Shown: piece by piece, positions 1-11,100 of the stretch
Position numbering within the stretch: the stretch's first letter is position 1
How the letters are laid out: the number at the start of each line of letters is the position of its first letter
From: Zoogloea sp041917255
GTDB taxonomy: Bacteria > Pseudomonadota > Gammaproteobacteria > Burkholderiales > Rhodocyclaceae
DNA length: 64,000 bases
Reading direction: 5' to 3'
Assembly: GCA_041917255.1 (NCBI GenBank)
Contig: JAYRYA010000008.1
Location: forward strand, 90,865-154,864
Made by a program: the position numbers and the translations under genes
Notes under the pieces: model-generated
Told to the model about the DNA's origin: nothing
Seen by the model: the letters and a program-made list of their open reading frames with translations, nothing else
Databases searched by the model: none

Positions 1-366
1 GAGCTTGGTGCCGCCAAGATCATCGTCTCGGGCGGTCGCGGCATGGGTAGCAGCGAGAACTACCACAAGGTGCTCGAGCCCCTCGCCGACAAGCTGGGCG
101 CTGCGCTTGGTGCCAGTCGTGCGGCGGTCGATGCAGGCTATGTCCCGAACGACTATCAGGTTGGCCAGACCGGCAAGATCGTCGCCCCGCAGCTGTACGT
201 GGCGGTCGGCATCTCCGGCGCAATCCAGCACTTGGCCGGCATGAAGGATTCCAAGGTGATCGTGGCGATCAACAAGGATCCCGAAGCCCCGATCTTCCAG
301 GTGGCCGACTACGGCCTCGTGGCCGATCTGTTCGACGCGGTTCCGCAACTGGTTTCCGCAGTCTGA
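1..366 (+). CDS. etfA: Electron transfer flavoprotein alpha subunit, C-terminal part (cut by window start)
   Basis: The frame is open from base 1 and ends at TGA 364-366, so only the last ~121 residues are present. This is the FAD-binding C-terminal domain of EtfA. The family signatures are visible in order: SGGRGMGSSEN near the start, VGQTGKIVAPQLY, GISGAIQHLAGM and INKDPEAPIFQVADYG. EtfAB takes electrons from acyl-CoA dehydrogenases and passes them to ETF-ubiquinone oxidoreductase. An acyl-CoA dehydrogenase gene lies ~740 bases downstream on the same strand, which fits a shared beta-oxidation role. etfB is expected upstream, outside the window. Confidence 0.95.
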   Translation, partial: ELGAAKIIVSGGRGMGSSENYHKVLEPLADKLGAALGASRAAVDAGYVPNDYQVGQTGKIVAPQLYVAVGISGAIQHLAGMKDSKVIVAINKDPEAPIFQVADYGLVADLFDAVPQLVSAV

Positions 367-389
367 CAAACCCCGTCGGGACCGCTTGA

Positions 390-1052
390 ATGAACTTCGC
401 GCCCGACCTCTTCTCCACCGCGTGGCACGTTGGAGCCATTTGTTGTGGGGTGGGGGTCGGGGCGTGGGTTTATCGGACGGCGCCGTGGCGGCGCCTGCTC
501 GACGCACATCAGCTCAATGCGGTGCTGGGCGCTGCGGTGATCCTCACGCTGCTGTGGAGCATGAATGCCGGCGTCAAGCCCGGTCTCAATCTGCATCTAC
601 TGGGCGCGATGGCGAGCATGCTGATCTTCGGTCCGCAACTGGCGCTCGTGGTCGTGGCGCTGGCACTTGCCGGCATTACGTTCAACGGCAGCGCCGAGTG
701 GTCAGCGTATCCGCTCAACCTGCTGGTGATGGGTATCGTACCGGTGCTGGTAGGGCGGTTCTACTTCAGCCTTGTGGAGCGCTGGCTGCCCAAGCACTTC
801 TTTGTCTATATCTTCATCAATGCCTTCATCGGCGCCGCGGCGGTTGTCCTGGTTCAGGGCGTCGTGGCATCGATGATGCTCTTTGCCGCCGGTGCTTACC
901 CGGCGGATCTGCTGCTGTCCGAGTATCTGCCCTTCTTTTTGTTGCTTGGCTTCGCGGAAGCCTGGCTGTCGGGTATGGCGCTCACATTGCTGGTGGTTTA
1001 CCGCCCGGAATGGGTCGCGAGTTTTGACGACCGCAGTTATCTGAATCAGTAA
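390..1052 (+). CDS. CbiM-like energy-coupling-factor permease
   Basis: 220 residues, almost all hydrophobic, with about six membrane segments. The overall pattern, including a central LNLHLLGAMASMLIFGPQLAL stretch, resembles the CbiM superfamily (substrate-binding permease of cobalt/nickel ECF transporters). The usual CbiM N-terminal metal-binding start (Met-His-Ile-x-Asp/Glu-Gly) is absent. No CbiN, CbiQ or CbiO gene is nearby, so metal uptake is not shown; a stand-alone permease or a different substrate is possible. It sits 23 bases after etfA and 53 before the acyl-CoA dehydrogenase, probably in one transcript. The ATG at 390 gives a start directly followed by the first membrane segment. 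Confidence 0.7.
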   Translation: MNFAPDLFSTAWHVGAICCGVGVGAWVYRTAPWRRLLDAHQLNAVLGAAVILTLLWSMNAGVKPGLNLHLLGAMASMLIFGPQLALVVVALALAGITFNGSAEWSAYPLNLLVMGIVPVLVGRFYFSLVERWLPKHFFVYIFINAFIGAAAVVLVQGVVASMMLFAAGAYPADLLLSEYLPFFLLLGFAEAWLSGMALTLLVVYRPEWVASFDDRSYLNQ

Positions 1053-1105
1053 GCCGGCCCTGCAAGGTCGTAAGTCCAAAACAACTAGAGTGGAGAAAAA
1101 ATACG

Positions 1106-2902
1106 ATGAGCAGTTATAACGCCCCTATCCGTGACATGCAATTTGTCATGCGCGAACTGGCTGACCTCGACGCCGTAGCCGCACTGCCTGGCTGCGAGGA
1201 CGCCTCCCCGGACGTGGTGGATGCGATCCTTGAAGAGGCCGGCAAGTTCGCCAACGGCGTGCTGGCCCCCCTCAACCGCGCAGGTGACACCATTGGTGCC
1301 AAGTGGGACAACGGCGTCGTGACGACCGTGCCGGGCTGGAAGGATGCTTACACCCAGTTCGCCGAAGCCGGCTGGACTGCGCTGGCCTGCGAGCCGGAGT
1401 TCGGTGGCCAGGGCCTGCCGAAGCTGGTTTCCACCGCGGTGATGGAAATGTGGAAGTCGGCCAACATGGCCTTCTCCCTGTGCCCGATGCTCACCACCGG
1501 TGCGATCGAAGCGATCTCCCTGTGCGGTACCGATGCCCAGAAGGCTGATTACCTGCCCAAGATGGTGAGCGGCGAATGGACCGGCACCATGAACCTCACC
1601 GAGCCCCAGGCCGGCTCCGACCTCGCCGCCGTGCGTAGCCGCGCAGTGCCCCAGGGTGATGGCACCTACAAGGTCTTCGGTCAGAAGATCTTCATCACCT
1701 ACGGTGAGCATGACATGACCGACAACATCATTCACCTGGTGTTGGCCCGCCTGCCGGATGCGCCGGAAGGCGTGAAGGGCATCTCGCTGTTCGTGGTGCC
1801 CAAGTTCCTGCTCAACGCCGACGGAACCCCAGGCGAGCGCAACGACGTGCATTGCGTGTCGATCGAGCACAAGCTCGGTATTCACGGCAGCCCGACCGCG
1901 GTGTTGGCCTTCGGCGACAACGGCGGTGCCATCGGCACCCTGGTCGGCGAAGCCAACCGTGGCCTCGAGTACATGTTCGTGATGATGAACGAAGCTCGCT
2001 TCGCGGTCGGCATGGAAGGCCTCGCACTCTCCGAGCGTGCCTACCAGCAGGCACTGGCCTACGCGAAAGATCGTGTCCAGGGCACCGAGGCCGGCGTCCG
2101 TGGCGGCCCGAAGGTCAGCATCCTGCATCACGCCGACGTGCGTCGTCTGCTGATGAACATGAAGTCCACCACCGAAGCAATGCGCGCGCTGGCTTACGTG
2201 GTCGGTTCGGCCACTGACATGGCTCACTACCACGCCGACCAAGCCGTGCGTGCCCGCAGCCAGGCCTTCGTTGATCTGATGATCCCGGTGGTCAAGGGCT
2301 GGTGCACCGAGAACGCCAACCTCATCACCTCCGATGGCGTACAGGTGCATGGCGGCATGGGCTTCATCGAAGAAACCGGCGCTGCCCAGCACTACCGTGA
2401 CGCCCGCATCACCGCGATTTACGAAGGCACCACTGCCATCCAGGCCAATGACCTGATCGGCCGCAAGATCGCCCGCGAAGGCGGCCTGACCGCCAAGGCG
2501 CTGATCGCAGAGATGCGCAAGGTCGAAGCCCAACTGGCGGAAGCCGCAGGCGATGAGTTTGCAGCAATCCGCAAGTCCCTGTCGGCCGGCGTGACCGCGG
2601 TGGAAGAGGCGGTAGATTACATTGTTGCAACCTACGGCAAGGACATCAAAGCGGCCTCCGTCGGTTCCGTGCCCTTCCTGAAGCTCCTCGGTATCGTTGC
2701 CGGCGGCTGGCAGATGGCCCGTGCAGCGCTCGTCTCCGCCCGTCGGCTGGCCGAAGGTAGCGGTGATGCGTCGTTCTACAAGACCAAGATCACCACCGCG
2801 CGCTTCTACGCCGACCATGTGCTGTCGCAGGCTCCGGGCCTGGCCTATACGGTGGTCAATGGTGCTGCCGGTGCACTCGATCTGGCGGAAGATCAGTTCT
2901 GA
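1106..2902 (+). CDS. Acyl-CoA dehydrogenase, long (DmdC/FadE-like) type with extra C-terminal domain
   Basis: 598 residues, longer than the ~380 of short-chain enzymes and matching the class with an additional C-terminal helical domain (as in DmdC, 3-methylmercaptopropionyl-CoA dehydrogenase, and related acyl-CoA dehydrogenases). The FAD/substrate loop NLTEPQAGSDLAAVRS is at about residues 155-170. The late signature VHGGMGFIEETGA leads to ITAIYEGTTAIQ, whose Glu is the expected catalytic base. It oxidises an acyl-CoA to the 2-enoyl-CoA and passes electrons to EtfAB; the chain length cannot be read from sequence. GGAG at 1092-1095 precedes the ATG at good distance. A strong hairpin terminator follows at 2941-2966. 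Confidence 0.93.
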   Translation: MSSYNAPIRDMQFVMRELADLDAVAALPGCEDASPDVVDAILEEAGKFANGVLAPLNRAGDTIGAKWDNGVVTTVPGWKDAYTQFAEAGWTALACEPEFGGQGLPKLVSTAVMEMWKSANMAFSLCPMLTTGAIEAISLCGTDAQKADYLPKMVSGEWTGTMNLTEPQAGSDLAAVRSRAVPQGDGTYKVFGQKIFITYGEHDMTDNIIHLVLARLPDAPEGVKGISLFVVPKFLLNADGTPGERNDVHCVSIEHKLGIHGSPTAVLAFGDNGGAIGTLVGEANRGLEYMFVMMNEARFAVGMEGLALSERAYQQALAYAKDRVQGTEAGVRGGPKVSILHHADVRRLLMNMKSTTEAMRALAYVVGSATDMAHYHADQAVRARSQAFVDLMIPVVKGWCTENANLITSDGVQVHGGMGFIEETGAAQHYRDARITAIYEGTTAIQANDLIGRKIAREGGLTAKALIAEMRKVEAQLAEAAGDEFAAIRKSLSAGVTAVEEAVDYIVATYGKDIKAASVGSVPFLKLLGIVAGGWQMARAALVSARRLAEGSGDASFYKTKITTARFYADHVLSQAPGLAYTVVNGAAGALDLAEDQF

Positions 2903-2934
2903 TGCTGGGCTGATCGTCGGTTTTTGATCGCTAG

Positions 2935-2975
2935 AAAAAATGCCGTTCAGCGTAGGCTGAACGGCATTTTCATTT
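2935..2975. terminator. Bidirectional rho-independent terminator
   Basis: Perfect 10-bp stem TGCCGTTCAG / CTGAACGGCA (2941-2950 and 2957-2966) with loop CGTAGG. A-run on the left (2935-2940) and TTTTCATTT on the right. It can stop the acyl-CoA dehydrogenase transcript from the left and the convergent lipoprotein/immunity transcript from the right. Confidence 0.88.
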
Positions 2976-3103
2976 GATCTCAGCACTTTCGAAGATTAGA
3001 TTCGATCGTGGTTCATGTCATGGATCTCCGGGACATGCGTTTTATAAAGCTTATTTCGTTTTAATCTCTAATCGCCGGCTTCGATGAGATTGCGGGAGAC
3101 AAA

Positions 3104-3940
3104 CTACTTTTCAGCTTCCAGTTTTTCCACGACGAACGAATCGATGATCCGATCGACCAGACTCTGGACTTTCATGTACTCGGCGTTTTGGCTGATCCGC
3201 GCCCCGTACATATGGCCGAACGCAAGGTAGAAGTAATAGTTCGAATCGCCTACCGGGAGCAGCCAGACATCGTTCTCGTCCATGCCCGGTACGGTTGGGC
3301 TTCTTTCGCGCAAATGCACCCAGCGGTTACCGTTGCGCACCACGTACTCGGTGGGCTCCAGGAACGCTCTGAAATGCGTGCCTTCGGCAATCTTTTCTGC
3401 ATTGTAGTCGCGGGTCCAGGTTTCTTTAGCCAAAATGAGATGTTCGATCGACTCGGCGCGCCGGTCCCGGATACCTAGCGTAACCGCGCCCCCGGCGGTC
3501 CAGTCACCGCAGAATTCATCGAAAGTCATGAAGTCATAGCCGGAGTAGGCGTTTCTGCGCTTGGTGCCGAGGATCTGGAATGCTGCGGTTACGCCGGGGT
3601 GGGGAGGGGGATAATCACGCCGATTCAATATGTAACCCGGTACAGGCGGATTCGGGATCTTCGCCTCGCCACTGGTATACGTCACCATCTCGAATCGGAC
3701 ATCGCTCGGCTCGGCACCAGTGTAACAAGCGCTGATATTGACTCCGTCCAAGTAGGCGTGGGAAACGCGGTACTCTTCAAACAGGTTGAGCTTGTAGTAC
3801 TTGAGAGTCAAGTCCCGTGGGGCGCGAGGTGATGATGGCAACGGCTGATCAATCCGAGCTTGGAGTGACTTGACTGTGCAACCTGACACTGCCGTGGTCA
3901 GGACCCAAGAGAGTAGCAAAATGGGTATTGGCATGTTCAT
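3104..3940 (-). CDS. Lipoprotein of unknown function; candidate second immunity protein
   Basis: 278 residues with a clear lipoprotein signal: a hydrophobic stretch, then AVSGC with the lipobox Cys at residue 21, so it is expected to be membrane-anchored facing the periplasm. The remainder is soluble with several Trp and Tyr residues and ends in a charged helix. No family is recognised with confidence. It lies 233 bases after a second exported protein that directly follows the giant CdiA-type gene, on the same strand. In contact-dependent systems this is where immunity and orphan-immunity genes sit, and the periplasmic location fits a lipase-type toxin. This role is inference from position and export signal. 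Confidence 0.75.
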   Translation of the reverse strand: MNMPIPILLLSWVLTTAVSGCTVKSLQARIDQPLPSSPRAPRDLTLKYYKLNLFEEYRVSHAYLDGVNISACYTGAEPSDVRFEMVTYTSGEAKIPNPPVPGYILNRRDYPPPHPGVTAAFQILGTKRRNAYSGYDFMTFDEFCGDWTAGGAVTLGIRDRRAESIEHLILAKETWTRDYNAEKIAEGTHFRAFLEPTEYVVRNGNRWVHLRERSPTVPGMDENDVWLLPVGDSNYYFYLAFGHMYGARISQNAEYMKVQSLVDRIIDSFVVEKLEAEK

Positions 3941-4173
3941 TTCGCTCTGCTCTCCAATCGTCGGCGTAGATGTTCAAGTTGATCAAGTCGGGCGTCGCTC
4001 TGTGCTGACTCATAATCTATGCTTGGTAGAGTCCGTTCTTGTTAGAAGAGTTGTCGGTAGAAGGTCCGGGTAGTGTTTTGGAGTTTTCATAAAGCGTCTT
4101 TATGCTATTTTTTCCTCGATTTCTATCCTTCTAAATATAATTGAAGTTCGGGGGCTTTTACATAAATTGCAAG

Positions 4174-5169
4174 TTACTGATTGGATGGAAGTGCTTCGCG
4201 AACTGGTAGGGGAGCAGGCGCCGCACGTTCAATCACGAAAGGATCAGGAGTGCTGTCGTTATCAGTCCTTGCTATGCGCAAAGAAGAGATCAGCTCGTCC
4301 ATCAATGCTGCCGCACGTTTAATGGCCTCAGGGTGATTGGAGGGGTCAGGATTGGCGTTGTAGTTGTAAGTGGGTAGCCCAAAACTCAATCCGAGCATTC
4401 GATCTTTAGATAACCGGGTCTTGTAATAGAAAATTCTGTCAGAGTCGCTATCCATCGCATCGCGAATCCAGATCCGGCCGTTGATGACGATGATCTCCGA
4501 GTTAAGATAAATTTTGTTGTCTGATCCGTTAAGAATTTGTCCAGAGAGGATTGCGTCTTCGACATTTTTATCTGGAATAATCTGACCTCGCATTATATCT
4601 TGTGAGAGTTGGCGGAGCTTCTCGGGTGTTGAAAATTCCAGTTGTTCTTGGGGTTTGAGGATGCGGTATATTATGCTAAGTCCATATTTATTGCAGTCTT
4701 TAAAGGGGTTAATTTGAAGGGCTCTTTTGCATTGATCCCAGCTGAGGTCTGCTAGTCTTAGTTTTCCGTTCTCTCTCAAGATTAATTTTTGCATGTCCGT
4801 GTCGGGTTTTGATGTTTCCGTATAAGGCCATATCCAGCTTCCAATGGCGGCCGGTGCGTCTGGGACAATCATGGTTATAACGAAACTATCTACCTCTATC
4901 CTATAGTGCTCGCCCGGATTTAATAGCTTTTCTGATGCAATGTTTACGTGTGGGAAAAAGTGTGGTGGGGCTGTCTCATATAGGCGACGAAGCGCGACTA
5001 CGTCGTCCCGATTAATGCCGTATCGACGCATGTGTTGGTAAATTGATTCGCGCTGGTTGTTAAATATTTTTAAGTCATTTTTCTTTTCATTTTCTGTGGT
5101 TGATGCTATTTCCGAAAATACAATCATAATTATGGAAAATATTATCAATGATATGGTTTTAAGGTGCAT
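4174..5169 (-). CDS. Exported protein; candidate periplasmic immunity protein for the upstream toxin
   Basis: 331 residues. The first ~23 form a signal peptide (MHLKTISLIIFSIIMIVFSE), the rest is soluble. Its ATG (5167-5169) starts only 2 bases after the stop of the giant exoprotein gene, so the two are translationally linked. The C-terminal part, with a long helix ending DELISSLRIAR, resembles the closing segment of Tli4-type immunity proteins that protect against lipase effectors; this resemblance is from memory and not tested. The gene is markedly AT-rich compared with its neighbours, as usual for recently exchanged toxin-immunity modules. Function is inferred from context, export and composition. 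Confidence 0.75.
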   Translation of the reverse strand: MHLKTISLIIFSIIMIVFSEIASTTENEKKNDLKIFNNQRESIYQHMRRYGINRDDVVALRRLYETAPPHFFPHVNIASEKLLNPGEHYRIEVDSFVITMIVPDAPAAIGSWIWPYTETSKPDTDMQKLILRENGKLRLADLSWDQCKRALQINPFKDCNKYGLSIIYRILKPQEQLEFSTPEKLRQLSQDIMRGQIIPDKNVEDAILSGQILNGSDNKIYLNSEIIVINGRIWIRDAMDSDSDRIFYYKTRLSKDRMLGLSFGLPTYNYNANPDPSNHPEAIKRAAALMDELISSLRIARTDNDSTPDPFVIERAAPAPLPVREALPSNQ

Positions 5170-5171
5170 TC

Positions 5172-8100
5172 TTACTTTTCATCCTTCTTTAAGCTTGACC
5201 ACTGATACGGGAGCGTGTGGGGACTTTTCTCAATGCTGCAAATTAAGTCGGATAGGCAGGGGGTACTTAGGAGCGCTGGCAATAGATTTAATGGTGATGA
5301 AAGTGAACGAAGGCCGACTATTTGTGGGACGAGGTCATTGGGGGCGTCACGGTAGCGATTTTTTTCATTGATCAGATCGCCAATGTTCTTCTCCTTCATC
5401 ACAAGGTTGGTTGTCTGCATCGTATTTGCTCCAGCATGAAAAACGACGGCATTGTTATTTAATGTCTTTGAACTTGACCCCGATGCCGCCTGCACAAATT
5501 CAGCTCCACCACGACTATGGGTCACCCAATTTACTTGCTGGCCGCTCGTCTGAATGTACTCCAACTGGTCGCGAAGACCGACTACCGACTCTGATTCGAT
5601 CCCAAGCTTGGTCATAAGGGCGCTCCACACATCGATAACGAAACCTTGTGTCGGCGCATAGGACAAAATGTACCGATCGACTGGCGTGTAGGGTGTATTG
5701 CTGCCAGTTTGAGTGTTGATAATCGATTGTTTTTTCCTTGCCGCTGCATCCACATGAGTCAGCATCAGCGCTGCTGCGTAGTCGGACTTATTGTCCATTC
5801 CATTTCGTGCGGCGAATTCTGTAAACCAGTACTTGTTTTCCACACGCGTATTTGCGATCGCCAAAGCTTCTGTGCCTATTTTCATAATGAGGTAGGCGTC
5901 TCTTTTGTTCCGTTTGTCGATCACGCCATAGGGATCAGCACTGTATTCTGGGGTCTTGGGTGATTCAACCTTGTCGTTCACGCTGCTCTTGACATCTGGA
6001 TGCGACGTTTTTATCAGTTCAAGATAGCTCTGGAGTTCATCCTTGTGCGCTCGTGTGAGATCGCTGGCCTTGTCGGAGATTGCGGCCTTTCGGGCCTCTG
6101 CTGAGGAATACGTTGACATCATATTGTAAAGGTCGCGCGTTAGTTCTGCGCAGGCTGGGGTGGTCTTCAGCAAGCCGTCGCAAGCCGCGTGAAACGCGGT
6201 GTCGCGTTGTTGGTCCAGTATCTGCAGTTGCGCCGCCGTACTGCAGGCTTCGGCGTCGCTGGTTTCTGCACAGGCTTTCCTGGCTTTGTAGCGGGCTTCG
6301 TTTTCTTGATGCGAGAGGTAATTGTTCGCGACTTCATTGAATGCCCCTGCGGCTCCGGCGGAGCCGCCTACGATAACGCCTGCGGCAGTGCTGACCGTTG
6401 CGGTAATGGTGTCGGCCAGCGTGCCCTTAAGGCCCGCGTCTTTCAGCAAATTTGTAACAGTGGGGGCGGACAGTGTTCCCGCTGCGCTACCTGCGGCGCC
6501 AGATAGGCCTCCGGTAAGTCCGCCGACAAGGGTGTGAGCCAGCAAACGTTGGGTTCCGCTATCTCCCCATTCTTGTTCAATTTCTTGGGCTTGGCGCTCA
6601 AACTCCCGCTTACGCTGCGTATCTGTTTCGACATCAGCATTCGCCCTCAGCTGCTCTGCGGCCTCGATCTGCTTATTGGCGTAGTCTCCGATAGCCTTAC
6701 TGGCTTGCGCGCCAAAAGTCTGGGTGATGAGCACCTGGGCGTTAATGTCCTGTTGAACCTTGCCGGAATCGAAGATCCTGATGATGCCTGTTTCGGCATC
6801 GCCCGTGCGTGCTTCGCTTTGGCCAGCGATCCCGCTGATCGCGGCTCGTGTCGCGCTGCTTGATTTGTCACTGGACTGCCCGAACCCTGCGCTGTTTCCC
6901 ATCGGTTTGAACATTCCGTTGCTGGCCTGGCTGGTTCCTATGTTGATGCCTACGCTGGTGGCTTGGTAGCTGGCGTGGTTGTGAATGTCGTTTATCGTGA
7001 GGGCGCCTGCCGTGCTGAAGCCGTTCGCTCCCCGCTCCACGGCCATTTGTGAGCTGGTGATGGCTCCGCCGATCAACCTGGTGTCGCCACTTACTTCAAT
7101 TTGGAAACCTCCAGCGCCTGCTTTCAGGCCGCTCTGTTCGATCACGCTTGCGAAATCGCTGTTGATCCGGCTCTGACTCGCGCTCAAGCTTGCCGATCCG
7201 CCTGCGCCGAGGGTGGCGCTGCCACCCAGGCTGCGTTGGCGGCTTTGATATGTGCTGGTGTCCTGCACGCTTTCGATGATGAGATTGGCGCCAACGGTGG
7301 CGTCAATTTGCCTTGCCGTGGCGAGTGCTCCTTTGATGGCAACGTCTCCACCGGCGTTAAGGGTGAGCTTCTGGCCTGCATCGACGTGGCTCAGGGTGTG
7401 AGTAACGTCATCGCCGTCTGCTCCGCCGCGTGCGGTGCTGGCGCTGGCGGTAACGCCAATGCCGTTGCTCCCGACGGTTACTCCGAGCGAGCCGCTGCTA
7501 CTTTGGTTGGTTGAACGCTGATCAGCAGTGTTGCGGGCGGCGTTAAGCTGGATCGTGTTCTCTGCAATGAGGTTGATGTTTGCTCCGGCTGCCACACGGC
7601 TGCCTTGAACGGTCAGTGCGCTCTGAGGTCCGTCACCGGTAGCCACGATGAGGACGTCACGACCGGCTGAGACGTTGCTGCCATGGCTGCCGTTGCTGGT
7701 CTGGATGACCTGTCCCTGGCTGTGGCTTCCTCCGATACTCAGGGTCAGGGATAAACCTCCGACTTTGTCGGCGGCATTGGCGTCGCGGGTGGTGGCTTGA
7801 CCTTTGTCGTCGCTACCGGTGACGATTTGGTCGGGTTTGCCTTCGATGGTTTGACCTTGCCCCTGGTTTATTGCCTGCGCGGCGTCATAGGAGGCCATCC
7901 CAGCATTGGCGGCCGCCAGTGCTTTCATGCGACTGTCCGTGGTGCGGCTGCTCGCATCCTTCATCTGCAACGCAGTCTGAACTGCGTTTATCACAGGGCC
8001 GCTCAACGCGAGAGTCAGGCCGCTTTGCGTAAAGCGGGAGTCGGTCTGGGTGCGCTGGGTTTCCCTGGCCTCGAGGATGTCAATCCGCTGGGCAGCGATG

Positions 8101-11100
8101 GTGATGTTGCCATTAGGTGCGAGCGCGTCACTGCCCCGCTGGGTATAAGCATGCCCTGCCCACAGAGACACGTTGCCGTCCGCGCTTCCAACTTTGGATG
8201 CGGCTGCTTGAAGGCTCTGCGTGTCCTGGTCGGTTTGCTGTTGCTGTGTGCCAAGGGTGACGCCCAGGCCGCCGCCACTGAACAGGCCGGATTTCTTCTC
8301 AGTGTGGGCGTGTGTCTCGTGGCGTATCTTGGTGGCTGCTTCTATCTGCAGGTCACGTCCAGCACCTACGGTTGTGAGGTCGGTGCTCACCACATTGCTA
8401 CCCGTCACCCGGACATCACGGCCTGCGTACAGCGTGGTGGTCTCGCCGCTGAAGGTGCTGGCGAGGGCGGCGGTGCTGTCCAGCGTACCGTGGGTCGTGA
8501 TGGTTGTGGTCGCGAGGAGGCTGCGCTGTTTGTAGTGGTGGGCTTCGTCGAGAAGCTGTCGCTGGGTGCCGGCCTGGAGGGAGATATCCCGGCCGGCGTT
8601 GACCGTCAGGGCGCCCTGGTCGCTGGTGATTTGAGCGGCGCGAGTGGTGATGTCCTGGCCCGCTTGCAGGCGCAGGTCGCCCGTGGTGCGCAGGGTCGTC
8701 CCGACTTCGTTGTCCTCCCCCTCCTGGCGATAGTTTCGGGCGTTCCAGACGATCTCTTGACGACGGCGTTCGGCCAGGGTGCCAAGATCGAGATTGCGGC
8801 CTGCGGCTAGGGTGGTGGTGCCTGCCGGCCCGGCTCCAGTCGGGGCGAGGTTGATGAGTTGACTGGCATCGAGGTGGAGGTCGCGGCCGGCTTCCAGGTT
8901 GAGGTCGCCGCCAGCAACATAGACAGTTGCAATCCGGTCAATGGCGGTTCGGCTGCCCTGGGATGAGCGTGTTGAGGCTGTGGTGCTGGCGAGCGTGAGG
9001 TCGCGACCGGCCAGAAGCGAGAGTGCGCGGGAGGCTTCGATGCGGCCGCCGATGTTCTCCAGGTCGCCCAGCGCCCGAGCGTCGACTGTGTTGCCACTGA
9101 TGCGACCACCCGTATTGCGCAGGGTGTCGGCAGTGATATCCAGGCGCTCACGTGCAGCGAGGGTGCCGCTGTTCGTCATGCTGCCTTGTGCGGCGAGGGC
9201 GAGGCTGGCGCCTGAGAGCAGGCCCCCGGTGCCGTCGATGTCGCCGTCTCGAACGACGGCATAGACCTGAGGTGCAAGCACCTGAGTGACGCTGCCATCG
9301 GCAAGGGTGATAGCGGTGTTCACGAGCCAGACGATGTCGGTGGTGAGCGCAGCCATCTGTTCGGCGCTGAGGGCGACGCCGGGGCGGAGCTTCCATGCCT
9401 GCGCATAGCGGGCACCGGCCGCCATCAATGCGGCGAACTGGGTTTCGTCGTCGGTGTAGCCGTCGAGGAAGCGTTGGCCGGTGAGCTGGGCGACCTGCTC
9501 ACGTACGAGGCGTTGTTCGTAGAAGCCGTCGCCGAGACGCTTTTGCTGGGTGTTCGGATCGCTGGCGAGCAGGCCCAGGAGGTAATCGGAGCTGAGCCAC
9601 AGGCGCGCATCCGTGAAGCGCACGTCGGTTTCGACGAGATAATGGGCACGCGTGTCGGTGCTCAGGCGGAACAGGCTGCTGTTGGGTACCGTGACGGATG
9701 GCGCGATGGACCGTACAACGGTCTGCGTGCCCGGGGCGATGGTGTTGCCCATGGGGAGTGTCACGGTGAACGGGGGAATGCTTTCGGTCGTTGCCGCTGC
9801 AACGTGGGATGCCGGGGCGCTTTGACTTGCGGTGCGCGCGGGGCTGCCTGTCGCGCTGGTCAGTGCCAAGGTGGTGATGCCAACCTCCGGACTCGCAGGG
9901 GCGGTGCCGGTATCCTGGGCGATGGTCGCTGCCATGGCGGCGCCGATCACCTTGCCGGTAATCCGGGCGTTGGCGTCCTCGGTTCTGCGCACTTCGATGA
10001 TCACCGGAGTGCGTGAGATGAGTGTCGTTGCGTGGCTGCCGGTTGCGGTGCCGGTAAGGTCATCGATGACCCGGTGCCCGATGCTCGTTCCGGTTCCTGA
10101 AACTGCCGTGTTCTCGGCAAGCACGGGTGTGGCGAGCGCATAGGTCTCGATGCGTTGGGCGGGCGTGTAGTCAGTGAGCAACGTTCCCTGGCGGTCGCGC
10201 CCGTCTTCTTTGAGTCGCCAGTAATCGATGGCGGTACCCGTGTCTGTGGTTGTGCGCGTGCCTGTGGCGGTGCGGTTATCCAGCGTTGCGAGCTCAAGCC
10301 GGAGTTGCCGACCGGCGATGATCTGGCTCATGTCGTTGGTGAGCGTCGTGCCGGCGACTTGCAGATTGCCGCCGGCCAGGATCCGGGCCGGATCGCTGGC
10401 GAGCAGTCGCACCTCATCGACGGTGCGGTTGAAGTTGTACTCGACAAACCACTCACTGAACGTCATGCGGCCGTCGTCGTAAGGTTTATTGACGACGAGG
10501 GTGCGCACTCCGTCGTCATCGAAGCTGTATTCGTAGTGAACTTCTGATGCGTCGTAGCGCTCCGGGTGCTCCTTGAAGGAGTACTCCCGATGATCTGTGA
10601 CCGAGGTGCGCACCAGCTCGGTGGCAAAGTGCGCGTCCAGATTCTCGATGCGCTCGGCAGCCAGCGTGACGTTGCCGAGGGCCTCGATGGAGGCGCTGCG
10701 GTTGGTCACGCTGCGGGCGTGGCCGCTGGCCCGGTTGCTGGTGTCGATGGCACCGCCAATGGCCAGGTCGCCAGCGCTGAAAAGCAGACTGTGTTCGTTG
10801 TTGATGAGCGTGCCGATACCGACGTCGAGGCGTTCCCGTGCGGCGATCACCGGGGCGCTGTCGTCCTCTGCCGCATTGGTGAGCGTGGTGGCCTGGATGG
10901 CCAGATGGTCGCCATAGATGCGACCGCGGCCGAGGTTGTTGAGAACGAGGCTGTCGAGGCGTGCGTCGCCGGCGTCGATGAGGCCCCGGTTCTTCAATGT
11001 GGTGCTGGTGAGGCGAGCGGTGCCAGCCTGGATTTCGCCGGTGGCGAGATTGTCGAGCGTGGTGGCCTGAATCTCGAGGCGGTTGCCGGCGGTGAGGCTG

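Noticed and set aside
1085..2986. 633-codon minus-strand frame
   Set aside because: Antisense to the acyl-CoA dehydrogenase, and its start lies beyond the terminator; no family.
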